Assembly (NCBI GenBank): GCA_000697055.1
Contig: JNDT01002257.1
Coordinates: 62,001-126,000 of the forward strand
Length of the DNA stretch: 64,000 nucleotides
Direction of reading: 5' to 3'
Source of the DNA: Saksenaea vasiformis B4078
Lineage: Eukaryota > Mucoromycota > Mucoromycetes > Mucorales > Saksenaeaceae
Shown here piece after piece: positions 23,882 to 34,846 of this stretch. The translations under genes and the position numbers were made by a program. Each line of letters starts with the position of its first letter. Within the stretch, counting starts at the first letter, position 1. Below the pieces are notes generated by a model that saw only the letters and a program-made list of their open reading frames with translations, had not been told where the DNA came from and did not search any database.

Positions 23882-24366
23882 ATGGAAAAATTCAAGGAGG
23901 TAAGTCATGCCACGCTTCCGACTATGGATGGGAAAGAGATGGGAAACTCATGAGACCTTAGAAACTGACTGCCCTTCGTTCCGAAGCTGAAGCCGCCAAT
24001 GCACAAGCAGATGAGCTTGACGCCAAAGCCAAGCAATTAGAAGCAGAACACATGGCCAAAAATCACGAAATTCTTTCGCTTCAAATCCGGGTCAAAAACC
24101 TCGAGCAACGGTTGGAAACCGCCGAGACTCGACTTACCGAGGTTTCAACTAAGTAAGACATAAGGTACTGCGGTAAAACTTGTTCCTTAACCGTCCGTTA
24201 CAGGTTTAACGAAGCTGACTTGAAGGTGGAAGAGAATGACAAAAAGGTGTCAGCACTTGAACAAGAGTTGGAAGAGAAAGAGAGGCTACATGAAGCGCTG
24301 AAGGAAAAATATAATGCAGCCAAGACACAGTTGGAAGAGTTTGCACGTCAATTTGAGGACATGTAA
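23882..24366 (+). CDS. Tropomyosin, short form
   Basis: Three exons: 23882-23899, 23962-24152 and 24205-24366, encoding about 123 residues. Exon 1 codes only MEKFKE. The product is one uninterrupted coiled coil with alternating charged and hydrophobic heptads (LTALRSEAEAANAQADELDA at the start, EEFARQFEDM at the end), closely like fission yeast Cdc8 at both termini. Tropomyosin polymerises head to tail along actin filaments and controls formin and myosin use at cell tips and septa. Cdc8 has 161 residues, four actin-length periods of about 40; this model has about three, lacking a middle period. Exon 3 as I read it may be a base off in coordinates, because the frame is clear but my count differs by one. 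A missed alternative exon is possible, but both introns (62 and 52 nt) look too small for one. Confidence 0.85.
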
Positions 24367-27300
24367 ACGACACAAGTGTATTTTACAGCAAACAACAACG
24401 ACAACAACAACAACAACTAAAAATTTCGTCCTTTTTCTCTTTCTGTATTCCCCTCCATCATTCCTGAATAAAAGCCTTGTCGGCTGTAATAGTTACGTTA
24501 TCAAAGCGGCGTCGTTTAGGGTTTTATTGCTTGCGTGGGTTCGATTGCTTGGTAGTGAAAAAGAAAGTGGCACGAGCGTATATCAAGTGATCGATGCGAT
24601 AGAAGTAGTTAGGCGAAAATCTAATCCATTTACGGACAAAATTTACCACACAGCTGACGCTGATACTGTTGTGCTTGCTACCCATTCCATTTTGCGGTAG
24701 AAACGAAGAGAATCAATTGCCAGTGATGGGATTACAAGATGAGAAAGTAAAACCCCACGCACTACTGCGGTAAAAAGTCAGTTCTCCATGTGATATCGGT
24801 CTTCCTTACACATAGAGCTTCCTCGCTATGGGCCAATAGGTTGGCTTGTTTTTTTATTTCGACTCTGAAACGTAAAGTAGCGATAAGGTTGAAAGCATCG
24901 CGGCATAATAACGCCGGGTGACGGGTCACGAATATGATTTCTCCGCCCATCGTCTTGGTCCCAGACTGTCTCTTCTTGGTCTTGTCTTTGCAAAATAATT
25001 GCTCTGGCTAACTAATCCACAGGTATTCCCATCTCTGTTTTCATGCTCGAGGGTTTATCATTAACTCGGTCGCGCATAGCTTTGGCACTCCGCACGGTGT
25101 AAGCCTACGAGGACGCAACTTGCAATCAGTATTGGCATAATCATTCGTATGTTAACCTTGACCTGCATGAAACTTTTCACCAAGCATGATATATTGCATT
25201 CCATTATTTACTATCATTATTTCTGCTACCTATTCAGCGATCAGGAGTACGGGAAGACTCGGCTTAAAATATAACCTCTGAAAACTGAAAAGCTTAGGTG
25301 GAAAAGCACTACCCCCCTTCTCACTGTGGACTTCGATTGTCTAGATGATCCGTTAAAATTTTGAATTTTGTTGTTTGATAATCCTGTGAACGCTGTGCCT
25401 AGTGGCATTTTCGCTCTAGGCCGGTCTCTGGGAATTAGACAGAAAGGAGAACACGAAGAGAAAAGGCCTTGCCAGAGGAAGGGGGGGGGGAAGACAACCA
25501 AGAGAAAAAGAGAAGATATAGTCGAAGAAAAACCAGAGGGGAAGAGAAGAAGAAGGGTCGTTTAGATGATCGCTTGACAAACAAAAAATTCTTAGGGACT
25601 TTTCTTTATTTGGATATGAAAGTAAGAGATGATTACAAATGTTTACGCGTCTGTCCTTATTATTATTCTACCTATCCGGAACGAAAACTCACCTCAACCA
25701 ACTCGCACTGCCAATCACACAGTTAATTCGTATGAATAGATTACTGCTTCACCACTTACCAAACAAAAACGCACAAAGTACAATAAGCAAAAGGTAAAGA
25801 AGAGAAAAGGTCAACATTTACTGGACTGTTTGTAAAAGAGCCATCCAACGTGTGACCAACCTCATTGAATCCTTATCACACCACCGACTCAAGACAGTGA
25901 CTTGCACGTATAGAGTCAGAGTATATCCTTTGAATTCACACATTACTAAAGCTGAATGAACATGATGTGAAGTACGCGCAAATATGTATTTTTTATGAAT
26001 ACATCTCCATTCGGATCGAGATCGCCCGACCAACTTTGAGTTGGTGCAAATCTCTCTCGTTAAATATGTCCAAAAAAAAACGAGAAAACGCAAGTGTGAT
26101 GGATATCATCTTTATTCTTCATAACTTCGAAGAGAACAGAGCGGAGTTATCCGCAGATCCATGTGCTCAGCAGATGGCTCGCCCCTGCTAGAGCAATGTT
26201 CTATGATACTGCCTAGTTGTCGCGGCCACGAGTCGTATCATGGCATCCATATGCTGGACGACGTGAATTGGTGCGCTGAGATGCACCATTGACTTTGACA
26301 ATCTTTATCTTGTCATTCATTATCTTCCTCCGGTCTTTCACAGGCTGCACTTCTTGATAACAGAATCGATACTGTAATCTTGACCCTGGTCAGTATATTC
26401 GGATTCCAGAGTTGTCCTTGGTTTTGCATATAATGCCAATCCTTAGATGTGGATCGTTGCCCTCCTATGTGGACTATACGATAGTGACGATAAAAATAGA
26501 TCCTGATAAAGTTTACCGCAGTGTTCAATGGGGCGAGATATAAAGGAAATGCTTCGCGTACTCACAAAGCTCTTTGTATGGCGATACTTTTGCAATAGTT
26601 TTGTTTTCCTTCGTAGATTAGCGTTGAAGCGCGAGAAGATTTTCTGTGTAAGGTCAATTTCGCCATCGAATGCCTCATCGACCTACACATGGTACAGGTA
26701 TCATAATTAGCTAATGGCGCTTCAATTGCTTGATTTCTTACCTTCTTACTTCCTTTTCTCTTTGGAAAGGTACTCTCGGATAAATCATAAATAGATTTCG
26801 TGACAGCACATGGAATATCTTCTATACATGCGGTCCCATGTCAACTACGTTTCCAGCATTTGACCCAGTTAGTGGCCTTCAGTCCTGCTGCTGACGATAC
26901 GGATGACAGCAGATTAAGATCTGACTTGACCTTGCTGCGATTTCGACCCATATAAACTTCTGGATAGCTATCGCAGGCAGTTGTGAAATCCCATGCAGCG
27001 GGTACTGTCCTGTGGGAGTAATCCGTTTTGCATAAATCACGGAAGAGATGTAAGTATCGGCGCATACGTACGCTGCTTTAATAAGGGAGAGTGGTGCCAG
27101 ACAGATTGATTGATTACCACAACTATATCATGTTTTACTGCAGTCTGTATTTTGGATATTCCAGAGCGTGTCTGGATGAAAGTAGGGGCCGCCTTTCTTG
27201 ATAATAAATCCGTCAATGAATATCCAGGACGACCTGTTGTTGACACAGCAGTTAAGCATAGCTGCTCTATTCCTGCGGTACAATGTGGTGGTTCTTAGCT

Positions 27301-28044
27301 TCCAGTTCAAGTCGTCCTACCTTAAAGTCATGGGAAAAATCCAGTCGTTAGTTCACGGATGCAGCGATCACTAAATAAGGTTTATCGAAAACATTTTTAC
27401 GCTAGGCCGTATAGATTTTGCGATCATGAAGAGCCAAAGTTTCATTAATGCAGACTTGGTTTTCAGTAGATGCAAGTTGACTTTTCAGGCAACGCAAACG
27501 TTGTTTATGCATCTTCTAACACCAATAAAAACGGAAGAAGATGATGAACATTTGTGTAAAAACAATACGATAACGATCTACCTTTGCATTAATGAGCAAG
27601 TGCAAAAGAGGGATAGTTTACTTGAATGCATGCATGAAATCAATAAAAGACGTGCACAACAGTGAAGCTCACTCCATAACGGACAACAACGATTGGTCAT
27701 AGCGGTTTAACCACAATGGATGTGCCTTAATCTGGTTGAAATCATGTGTGTGCTTAGTAATCTATGCTTGTTGAGGAGGGGGGGGGGGTTCTTCTTCTGA
27801 TGAAGGATTCGTTGTGGAGGGGCAGAAGGAATGATAACAAAAACCTCCCCGTCACCGCTAACAAGGTCAGATGTAACCTACGTAGCTCAAAGGATATGCT
27901 GAGTATCAATGTCTTTGAAAAAAGTAACGATAGCGATGATGCGTTGATAATCACGTGCATAATTATTCCACCGGCCCACTTAATCGTTTACCTTTTTCTT
28001 AACCCTTCCTTTTTTTTTGCTATTTTTGTTTCATTCGAGTAGCG
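24367..28044. other. Long intergenic stretch, one decayed gene relic
   Basis: Apart from the relic at about 26180-27250, I see no gene, RNA or repeat copy. It includes homopolymer runs (G tract near 25484 and 27779) and an A/G-rich block at 25440-25560. Confidence 0.5.
26180..27250 (-). pseudogene. Decayed intron-containing gene relic, family unknown
   Basis: Reading the minus strand from about 27065, one frame runs as YLHLFRDLCKTDY through DSYPEVYMGRNRSKVKSDL. It crosses one in-frame stop, continues to FPKRKGSKK at a good donor (GTAAG near 26744), and resumes after a TAG acceptor near 26683 as VDEAFDGEIDLTQKIF for about 70 more codons. The long stop-poor frame joined across splice signals suggests a former gene, but the internal stop and lack of a start argue it is dead. 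I do not recognise the family; repeated gene families of early-diverging fungi or transposon cargo are possible. Confidence 0.35.
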
Positions 28045-29160
28045 ATGGCCGCCATTATTCAACCATCGGATCAGTTAACCTTCCAACGTAAGTTTTTTAT
28101 TTATATATTTACGTTTCTGTTGGAAAGCTGACCTATGCTTCTTTTTTGTTTTTGTGTGTATAGGCCCGTTGACACAAGTCAGCAAAGAGATTTTGTATGT
28201 GAGCAATCCCGGCGACGAAGAGATCGCCTTCAAAGTCAAAACAACTGCTCCTAAACAGTATTGTGTTCGACCTAACGCCGGCCGTGTCCCACCTCGTTCG
28301 AAAGTGGAAGTGCAGAGTAAATAGATATAGCCGGCTTTAGCCTTCATGGGAAGGAAGAAGAAAAATGGATTAACCTCATCCATAGTCATTTTGCAGCCAT
28401 TGAAAGAAGAATTGCCTGCCGACTTTAAATGCAAAGACAAATTTTTGGTGCAGACAGCTGTGATCCAGCCCAGCTTCCCTGATCTGTCCGTGTCTGAAAT
28501 GGTATAATAATAATGATGGTTGGTGGTTCGGAAGATGGAGTTTACTTATTTCGTTGGGTTTTAGTGGAGCCACATTGAGACGGAGGCTAGGTCCAGTATT
28601 CAGCAGCAGAAGTTAAAATGTACATTTGCACCGCCTGTTGTTGTGGAAACAGATGAGGAAGCGACAGTGACTGGGGTAAGAAAAGGACAAGCGCGAGGGT
28701 TTATACCGTTTTTATCTGTTTCTGCTTACGGATGATTCTGTTGCAGCCACCTGTGGAGGCGGCGGCCGTCGTGCCAACGCGTGAACCAGTAGTAGCACCC
28801 GTGGCACCAACACCAACAGCAGCACCAGTGGTTGCGGACTCGCCCAAGACACAAGTGCAAGAGGAGGAGGAGCAGCAGCAGCAGCATCATCATCATCATC
28901 ATGAGAAAGAACTGCAGAGGCAATTGTCGGAGGCACATGCTACAATCGGTCGCCTGCAACAACAGCTGGAACAAACAGGGGAAGCTTTGCGTGCACGAAA
29001 GGTAGAGGCGAAGAAGACGGAACCAAAGCCGCAACCTGTGGATGCGGTTCATCAGCGTTTGGCTCAACTGGAGAAACCACATGCTACAGAAGGATATCCG
29101 CCGCAGGTAGTGTTACTGGTAGCGGCATTGGTTTTTATTGTCACGTACCTATTCTTTTAA
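28045..29160 (+). CDS. SCS2: VAP/Scs2-type ER membrane tether
   Basis: Five exons: 28045-28087, 28164-28316, 28386-28501, 28565-28675 and 28747-29160 (278 residues). Residues 1-~120 form an MSP domain (ILYVSNPGDEEIAFKVKTTA, YCVRPNAGRVPPRSKVEVQ, DKFLVQTAVI). A Pro/Ala-rich linker with a Gln and His run follows, then a predicted coiled coil (LQRQLSEAHATIGRLQQQL), and a C-terminal tail anchor (VVLLVAALVFIVTYLFF) ending at the stop. VAP proteins sit in the ER membrane and bind FFAT-motif partners through the MSP domain, forming contact sites with plasma membrane and other organelles and influencing phospholipid metabolism. The start is supported by the MSP domain beginning soon after it. The gene converges with the thiouridylase gene, 209 bp apart. 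Confidence 0.93.
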
Positions 29161-29369
29161 TTGGAGATATTCTCTTTCTTTTTTTTCTCTCTCTCTCTTT
29201 CTCTCTTTCTCTCTACCCGTTGCAACTGGGAAATTTCAATTTTTTTTATATATTTTCCCTCTTTTTTTTTTCTTTTTTTCTACCTATGCTTCACTCTATA
29301 AAGAAACATTTATACACAGATCTAAACTAACTTTCCTTTTTTGGGTTGGTGAAAATATACAGTGTGGAA

Positions 29370-30494
29370 TTAAATGGTAGTGGTAGTATAAGCTGATGTC
29401 ATGGTATCAATGACACCTCCACCTAGACACCAGTCTCCTTGCCAGACGACGACTTGTTGACCAGGAGCGATTGCTCTGACGGGTTCGAGGAATTGGACGG
29501 AATAGCGGCCGTCGGGTTGAAGGGAGAGATGTGCTTTTTGTGGTCTTTGTCTATAGCGTACTTGGGCATCGACAAGCATGTTTTGGCATGAGGATGGGGG
29601 CGTGTTATTAATCCATACCCAATTCCTTGCTGTGCAGGCAGAATGATAGAGGGCGGGGTGATTGGAGCCGGGGACGCAGACTAAGGTGTTGGTGTCGAGG
29701 TGTTTTTGGGCGACGAACCATTTATGGGAGCCATGACATATGCGTGAAGCTTGTCCGATGGTGTAGCCAAATAAACCGGAATGTTGTCCTATGAGATTGC
29801 CATGTAGATCAACTGCAGGGCCGGGTGATTCATGGATATACTGAGACAGAAAGTCGGCAAAGTGTTTTCGCTGTCCAACAAAACAAATACCCATACTCTC
29901 ACGTTTGTTTGCGACATGCAGACCCAGCTGATGTGCGATTGTCTTTACTTGTGCTTTGGATTCAAAATCACCTAAAGGAAAAAGGGTGCGTCGAATGGCG
30001 GATTCGGGGACGGTGGAAAGATAATAAGATTGATCCTTGCATGGATCACGGCCACGTAAAAGACGACCTTGATGGGATCGACAGTAATGACCTGTGGCCA
30101 ACCATACATCGTTTGGGATTTTTTTTAACAAGGCACCAAATTTAATTGAACGATTACAGAGGATATCGGGATTGGGGGTTAATCCAGCTTCATAGTCGTC
30201 AATTGTCTGTTGAAAGACATCCGTCCAATATTCTTTTACGAAATTAATCTGTCGACAAGGTATGCTGAGATGGTCACACACTTTTTGTACATCCTCCCAA
30301 TCCTCGGCGCTTGTGCATACTCCGCGTTCATCAGCGGTGTCCCAGTTTCTCATGTACAATGCTTCGACATTATAACCTTGTTTTTTTAATAATGCAGCCG
30401 AGACACTTGAATCGACACCTCCAGACATGGCCATGACGACACGGTCGCCTGGTTTTGGGGTCAAAGCATGGTAACACCGCAGGAATGGTCTCAT
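29370..30494 (-). CDS. SLM3: Mitochondrial tRNA-specific 2-thiouridylase (MnmA/TRMU family)
   Basis: A single exon of 374 residues. It belongs to the family that thiolates U34 of mitochondrial tRNAs for Lys, Glu and Gln, using ATP and sulfur relayed from a cysteine desulfurase. The PP-loop is at S24-GGVDSS-S30 (AMSGGVDSSV). The two catalytic cysteines expected of the family are visible as C113 (NPDILCNRSIKFG) and C204 (ESMGICFVG), followed by the C-terminal beta-barrel region. The frame is open 44 codons further upstream, but the ATG at 30494 (MRPFLRCYHAL) sits properly just before the PP-loop domain and gives a short Arg-containing leader compatible with mitochondrial import. Using the upstream ATG would add a Phe-rich stretch that looks like translated leader. 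The gene is divergent from the Sat4-type kinase gene. Confidence 0.92.
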   Translation of the reverse strand: MRPFLRCYHALTPKPGDRVVMAMSGGVDSSVSAALLKKQGYNVEALYMRNWDTADERGVCTSAEDWEDVQKVCDHLSIPCRQINFVKEYWTDVFQQTIDDYEAGLTPNPDILCNRSIKFGALLKKIPNDVWLATGHYCRSHQGRLLRGRDPCKDQSYYLSTVPESAIRRTLFPLGDFESKAQVKTIAHQLGLHVANKRESMGICFVGQRKHFADFLSQYIHESPGPAVDLHGNLIGQHSGLFGYTIGQASRICHGSHKWFVAQKHLDTNTLVCVPGSNHPALYHSACTARNWVWINNTPPSSCQNMLVDAQVRYRQRPQKAHLSLQPDGRYSVQFLEPVRAIAPGQQVVVWQGDWCLGGGVIDTMTSAYTTTTI

Positions 30495-31496
30495 CGTCGG
30501 TTTTTTTTTTCTTACCCAAGCTTCCCGCGGGTCAGCAAAGAAAAAAAAAATGTTGACTTGGAATAATTTATGACTCAGCCACTGTCGCGGGCATACAAAA
30601 AGAAGGAGGTTTGTTTCGGGATGCAATTATTTTTTTTTCTGACAGCTTTCAGGATCCTTTATGTGAAACGTCTATGGAGGGAAGAGAAATCAGGTCGTTC
30701 TGAATTTGAAAAGACTAACCTAAAGATTGACGGGTCATGAACTAAATTCAATACAAAATCCATTGTCGTTCGTTCTTCTATGACAACTCTAGGCTTTTTC
30801 TAGGTGACATGCATATAACCATACAAGCTCAGCATAATTATTTGTATATTATATATTATTGTAATACAACAGGAGGTGATGTCTGTGTGTGTGCTGATAT
30901 ACAGAAAACTAATAATAATAATAATAATAAACGTGGATAGTGCATGGTAAGGTCATTTCCCCCCTTCTTCATTTGATCATATAGTTATGTCTTATGGTAT
31001 TAACCTTAAAGATTGTGTAAAATTGAGAATCATCCGAGTATAGAAAACCCCGCAATAAGAAAAGGAAGAATTGATCGTATGTTTATCTTCTTTTTTTTTT
31101 ATGGGCTTGGTTACCTTGAAACATAGTATGAATGAAAATAGAACCAAAACAACAACAACGCTATTCACTGTACTGTTAGACATAAAACTGACAGAAAGTT
31201 AATATGACCAGAAAAGGACCTTGCGCGTGACGGGTAACCAAAATACTACACATCGACTGTAAGAATTCTTGACAGACAGACCGTTATCTGGTGACAAAAA
31301 AAAAAAAAAAAAAAATTCGCGCAAAATGGACCCTTTTCCGTTTCATGAGTTGATTTTTTTTCTCTTTTATTTCTCTCGCACGATAGACATATAAAGGAAC
31401 TCTCATCTCTTCTATTTTCTTTTTTTCTTTCTTTTTTCTTTTTCCTTTTATCCCATACAGAATTTCTTTTTACTCTTTTTCTTCTTCTTTTTTTTA
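30495..31496. promoter_or_regulatory. Divergent intergenic region between thiouridylase and kinase genes
   Basis: About 1 kb between two divergent starts, so both promoters should lie here. I see a pyrimidine-rich stretch (about 31380-31495) immediately upstream of the kinase ATG, a poly-A run near 31297-31315 and an ATAATAATA run near 30911. No specific factor site is claimed. Confidence 0.5.
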
Positions 31497-32559
31497 ATGC
31501 ACCCGCTTCTGATTCAGACGCAATGTGGTATTGTTACCCCAGAACGTTCTGTTCCATCAAGTCCTAGCATTTCTCCTGCTGTTGTGACTCATACGACAGC
31601 TGTTACCCGTCAAATACCATGCAGTGTGGATCTATCGGAGTTAACAAAACGACTACAAAAAGCCGCTTCTTCTGCTGCACGACCAACGAAACTTCCATCT
31701 CCTCCCTCTACCTCTTCTTCCTCATCATCTACATCTTCTTCCTCTTCTTCTGCATCTTCATCTCCTACATTACCTTCTCAATTCATCTTCAAAAAACCCG
31801 AATATAATGATTATTATCATCAAACGCATTTTCATCATCAACGTACTTTGGGAAAACTATTCACTGAATCGGACGACGACGATTTCGCCAATCAATTTCG
31901 ACATAATATAGAAAGCAAATATGGTCAATGGGGTAAAGAAATCTAATCCTTTTCTTTTTTTTTCCCTTTTTTTTTTTTTTGCCAAGAAAAGTGTGAGTGA
32001 GTCATTTTTATATTAACCTTATTCTTTCTTTTTTTTTTTTTTTGTGCAGGTAGATGCATTGGTAAAGGTGCTGGAGGTTCTGTACGATTGATCAAACGCA
32101 ATGTCGATCAAAAACTATTGGCAGTCAAACAATTTCGAAAACGATTACCAAATGAAAGCGAAAAAGAATATATCAAGAAAGTGACGGCGGAATTCTGTAT
32201 CGGTTCGACACTTCATCATCCCAACGTGATTGAAACTTTGGATATTATTCAAGATGGCTCTCAGTTCTATGAGATCATGGAATATGCTCCAAATGATTTG
32301 TTCAACGTAGTCATGAGTGGCATGATGTCCCGTGGAGAAATTGCTTGTTGCTGGCGTCAACTTTTAAATGGTTTAGAGTATCTCCATTCAATGGGTATTG
32401 CTCATCGTGACCTCAAACTGGATAATCTCGTACTGGACCATATGGGCATCTTAAAGATTATCGATTTTGGATGTAGTTGTGTTTTCAAATGCCCTTTTGA
32501 AAACAATATAAAACTATCCAAAGGTAAGAAAAGAAAAAGAAAGAATTAACTTTCTTAGC

Positions 32560-32592
<33 letters not shown>

Positions 32593-33114
32593 AACCCTCT
32601 CACCCTCTTTTTCTTTCTTTTAGGCATTTATGGATCAGATCCTTATATTGCGCCAGAACAATATACTCAATCGACGTACGACCCTCGTCTATCAGATGTT
32701 TGGTCATGTGGCATTATTTTCATTTGCATGACCATTCTTCGGTTTCCGTGGCGTTTACCACGCAACAACGACCCTTCATTTCGCGCATTTGCAACCAATC
32801 ACAATCAACAACAATTCAGATTACTCAAGTTATTACCACGTGAAGCCAGATCTCTCATGGCGGGCATCCTCGAAATTGATCCTGCAAGACGTTACACGCT
32901 TAACAAGTTATTGAATGATCCTTGGGTTCAATCCATCGATGTGTGCAACATAACACAAGCTGGGATGCATCATGTACATCATGTTTCAGTTGTAGAAACA
33001 ACGAACGAACGTGCCAATCTGGTTTTAATGACACCTGAACCTCCCGGTGTCGTCGCTGAAAAAGAAAAACGAAAACGATTTTCCAACAATACCTCAAGAC
33101 CATCCTCATCCTGA
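31497..33114 (+). CDS. SAT4: Serine/threonine kinase of the Sat4/Hal4 (NPR1/HAL5) fungal group
   Basis: Three exons: 31497-31932, 32050-32523 and 32624-33114 (466 residues). Residues 1-~140 are Ser/Thr/Pro-rich and low complexity (a long poly-Ser stretch). The kinase domain follows: G-loop GKGAGGSV (150-157), K172 in LAVKQF, catalytic HRDLKLDN (D266) and DFG D284, then a short activation segment to [11 protein letters not shown] and WSCGIIFI. The HRDLKLDN loop and the domain layout fit the Hal4/Sat4 branch that in yeast stabilises potassium transporters and nutrient permeases at the plasma membrane. That role is inferred from the family; assignment within the group is moderately sure. The second intron contains a (TCA)n microsatellite around 32560-32595. 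The Csc1 gene follows in the same orientation about 0.6 kb downstream. Confidence 0.88.
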
Positions 33115-33709
33115 TAAAAAATATCCCTATTTAAACAAAAAGAATTCCCTCCCTCTCTTCCCTTAATTCTCTCACACTGTTCAAATTTGCCCTCTTTCTC
33201 TCTCTATGTGTTTGTCTCTCTTTTTACGTGTACAATACTTTCTAGCATCTTTTTCTTTTTTTTTCTTTTTTTTTCCTTATACCTTGTTTCTTCTTCTGGT
33301 CTTATTTTGATCAAAACTGATATTCGCATTCCACTTGTAAAAAATAAAGATAAATAAGAAGGAAAATTAAGAGTTACCATGTGTGCGTGAGTGAGTGAGA
33401 CAGAGTGAGATAGGAAAAGAAAGAGAGAGAGAGAGAGAGAAAGATATGTCAAACAGAAACAAACATAAAACTGAATACAACAAAGTTTCACCCCTTAGGA
33501 AAAATACCAGGTCTTAGCTTTTTGTTTCCCTCCCTTTCTCTTCCTTCCTCCTTAACCCACTTTTTTTTCTTCCCTCTCTTTGTCACTAGTCACCTAAAAA
33601 AAAAAAGGACACTCCTTTTCATCATCTTTCATCCCTCTCTTTCTTTCTTTTTTTCTTCTTCTTCTACTTCTTCCTAAACCCCTCCAGAAAAGGAGAACCC
33701 CTCGATGCC
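33115..33709. other. Intergenic, kinase 3' end to channel 5' end
   Basis: Pyrimidine-rich in both halves with GA-rich repeats at about 33420-33440 and an AATAAAG-type polyadenylation-like motif near 33342. It serves as terminator of the kinase gene and promoter of the channel gene; nothing else is seen. Confidence 0.5.
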
Positions 33710-34793
33710 ATGGCTACGATAGAGACTGCTTACTATGTTCCCACTTTGCTTGGACTATCCACTACATTTGGCATTACTTGTGCCATTTCTGCCGTCTGTC
33801 TTATCGAATTCGAAATATTTCGTAGAATCCCCTCCATGCAATGTCTGTTTGCTCCACGCACGCGATTGCTATGGTAATTCATCCTAAACAACGAACATTG
33901 TAATTTACTATTCTATAGTAATGCCGCTGCTAAGCTTTCAAAACGACCTTTTTCTTGGTTAACCTCTACCTTTTGGTTGGATGAAGCTTACTTTGTCGCC
34001 AAGGTCGGACTCGATGCAACCATGTATCTCCGATTCCTGCGTATGGCCGTGCAGTTTCTTGCATTACAATCTATTGTCGTCTGTCCCACCCTACTTGCCA
34101 TTCATTGGACAGGTGCAGGCTCTGTGTCAAAGACACAATGGGCTGTGGCCGACAGTAACAATCCACTCTACGACAGCAACTTTAACATCTCTGTCGATCA
34201 GTTCCGAAGCAACTCGACGCTTCACTACCTCTCCATCGCTAACGTACCAAACAACAACTCCATTCTCTGGATTCATGTCTTTTTCACCTTTACCACCTCA
34301 TTAGGATGGCTGTGGTTACTCTTTGTTAATCATTGGCATCATCTGCATCTCTTGCAAGCAACAGGTCCCTCCGACTCCATTCATGAACGATCCGTGCTCA
34401 TCATGAATGTACCACACCATCTACGCAACGCTGCCTCGCTAAAACATCATTTTCTTATGGCGCAAATCGGTTCTGTGGAATCCGTCACCCTTGTAAGCCA
34501 TACCGCGAGTCGTGCATTGGACAAGGCTTTTGGAAAACGACAGAAAGTAATGGATCAACTCGAATATCGCCTCATCACCCTTGCACGCTTTGCCGTCCCT
34601 GCGAGGAGACACGAGCCGATGCGTTGGCTGCAGCTACCCACAAACCTTAATATTACCCGCCAGCATCTTGACGAAATTCAAGCCATGATCCAAACCATTC
34701 GCTCTTTGGATCATGAAATAGAACGTTTAAAAGATGTCGATGTATCTCCCGAATACTACATGCCCACAGGCACAGCCTTTGTAACCTTCTCGT

Positions 34794-34846
<53 letters not shown>

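Noticed and set aside
30495..30626. 44-codon N-terminal extension of the thiouridylase
   Set aside because: The Phe-run leader from A/T-rich DNA is unlikely. The ATG at 30494 fits the family start and a mitochondrial leader better.
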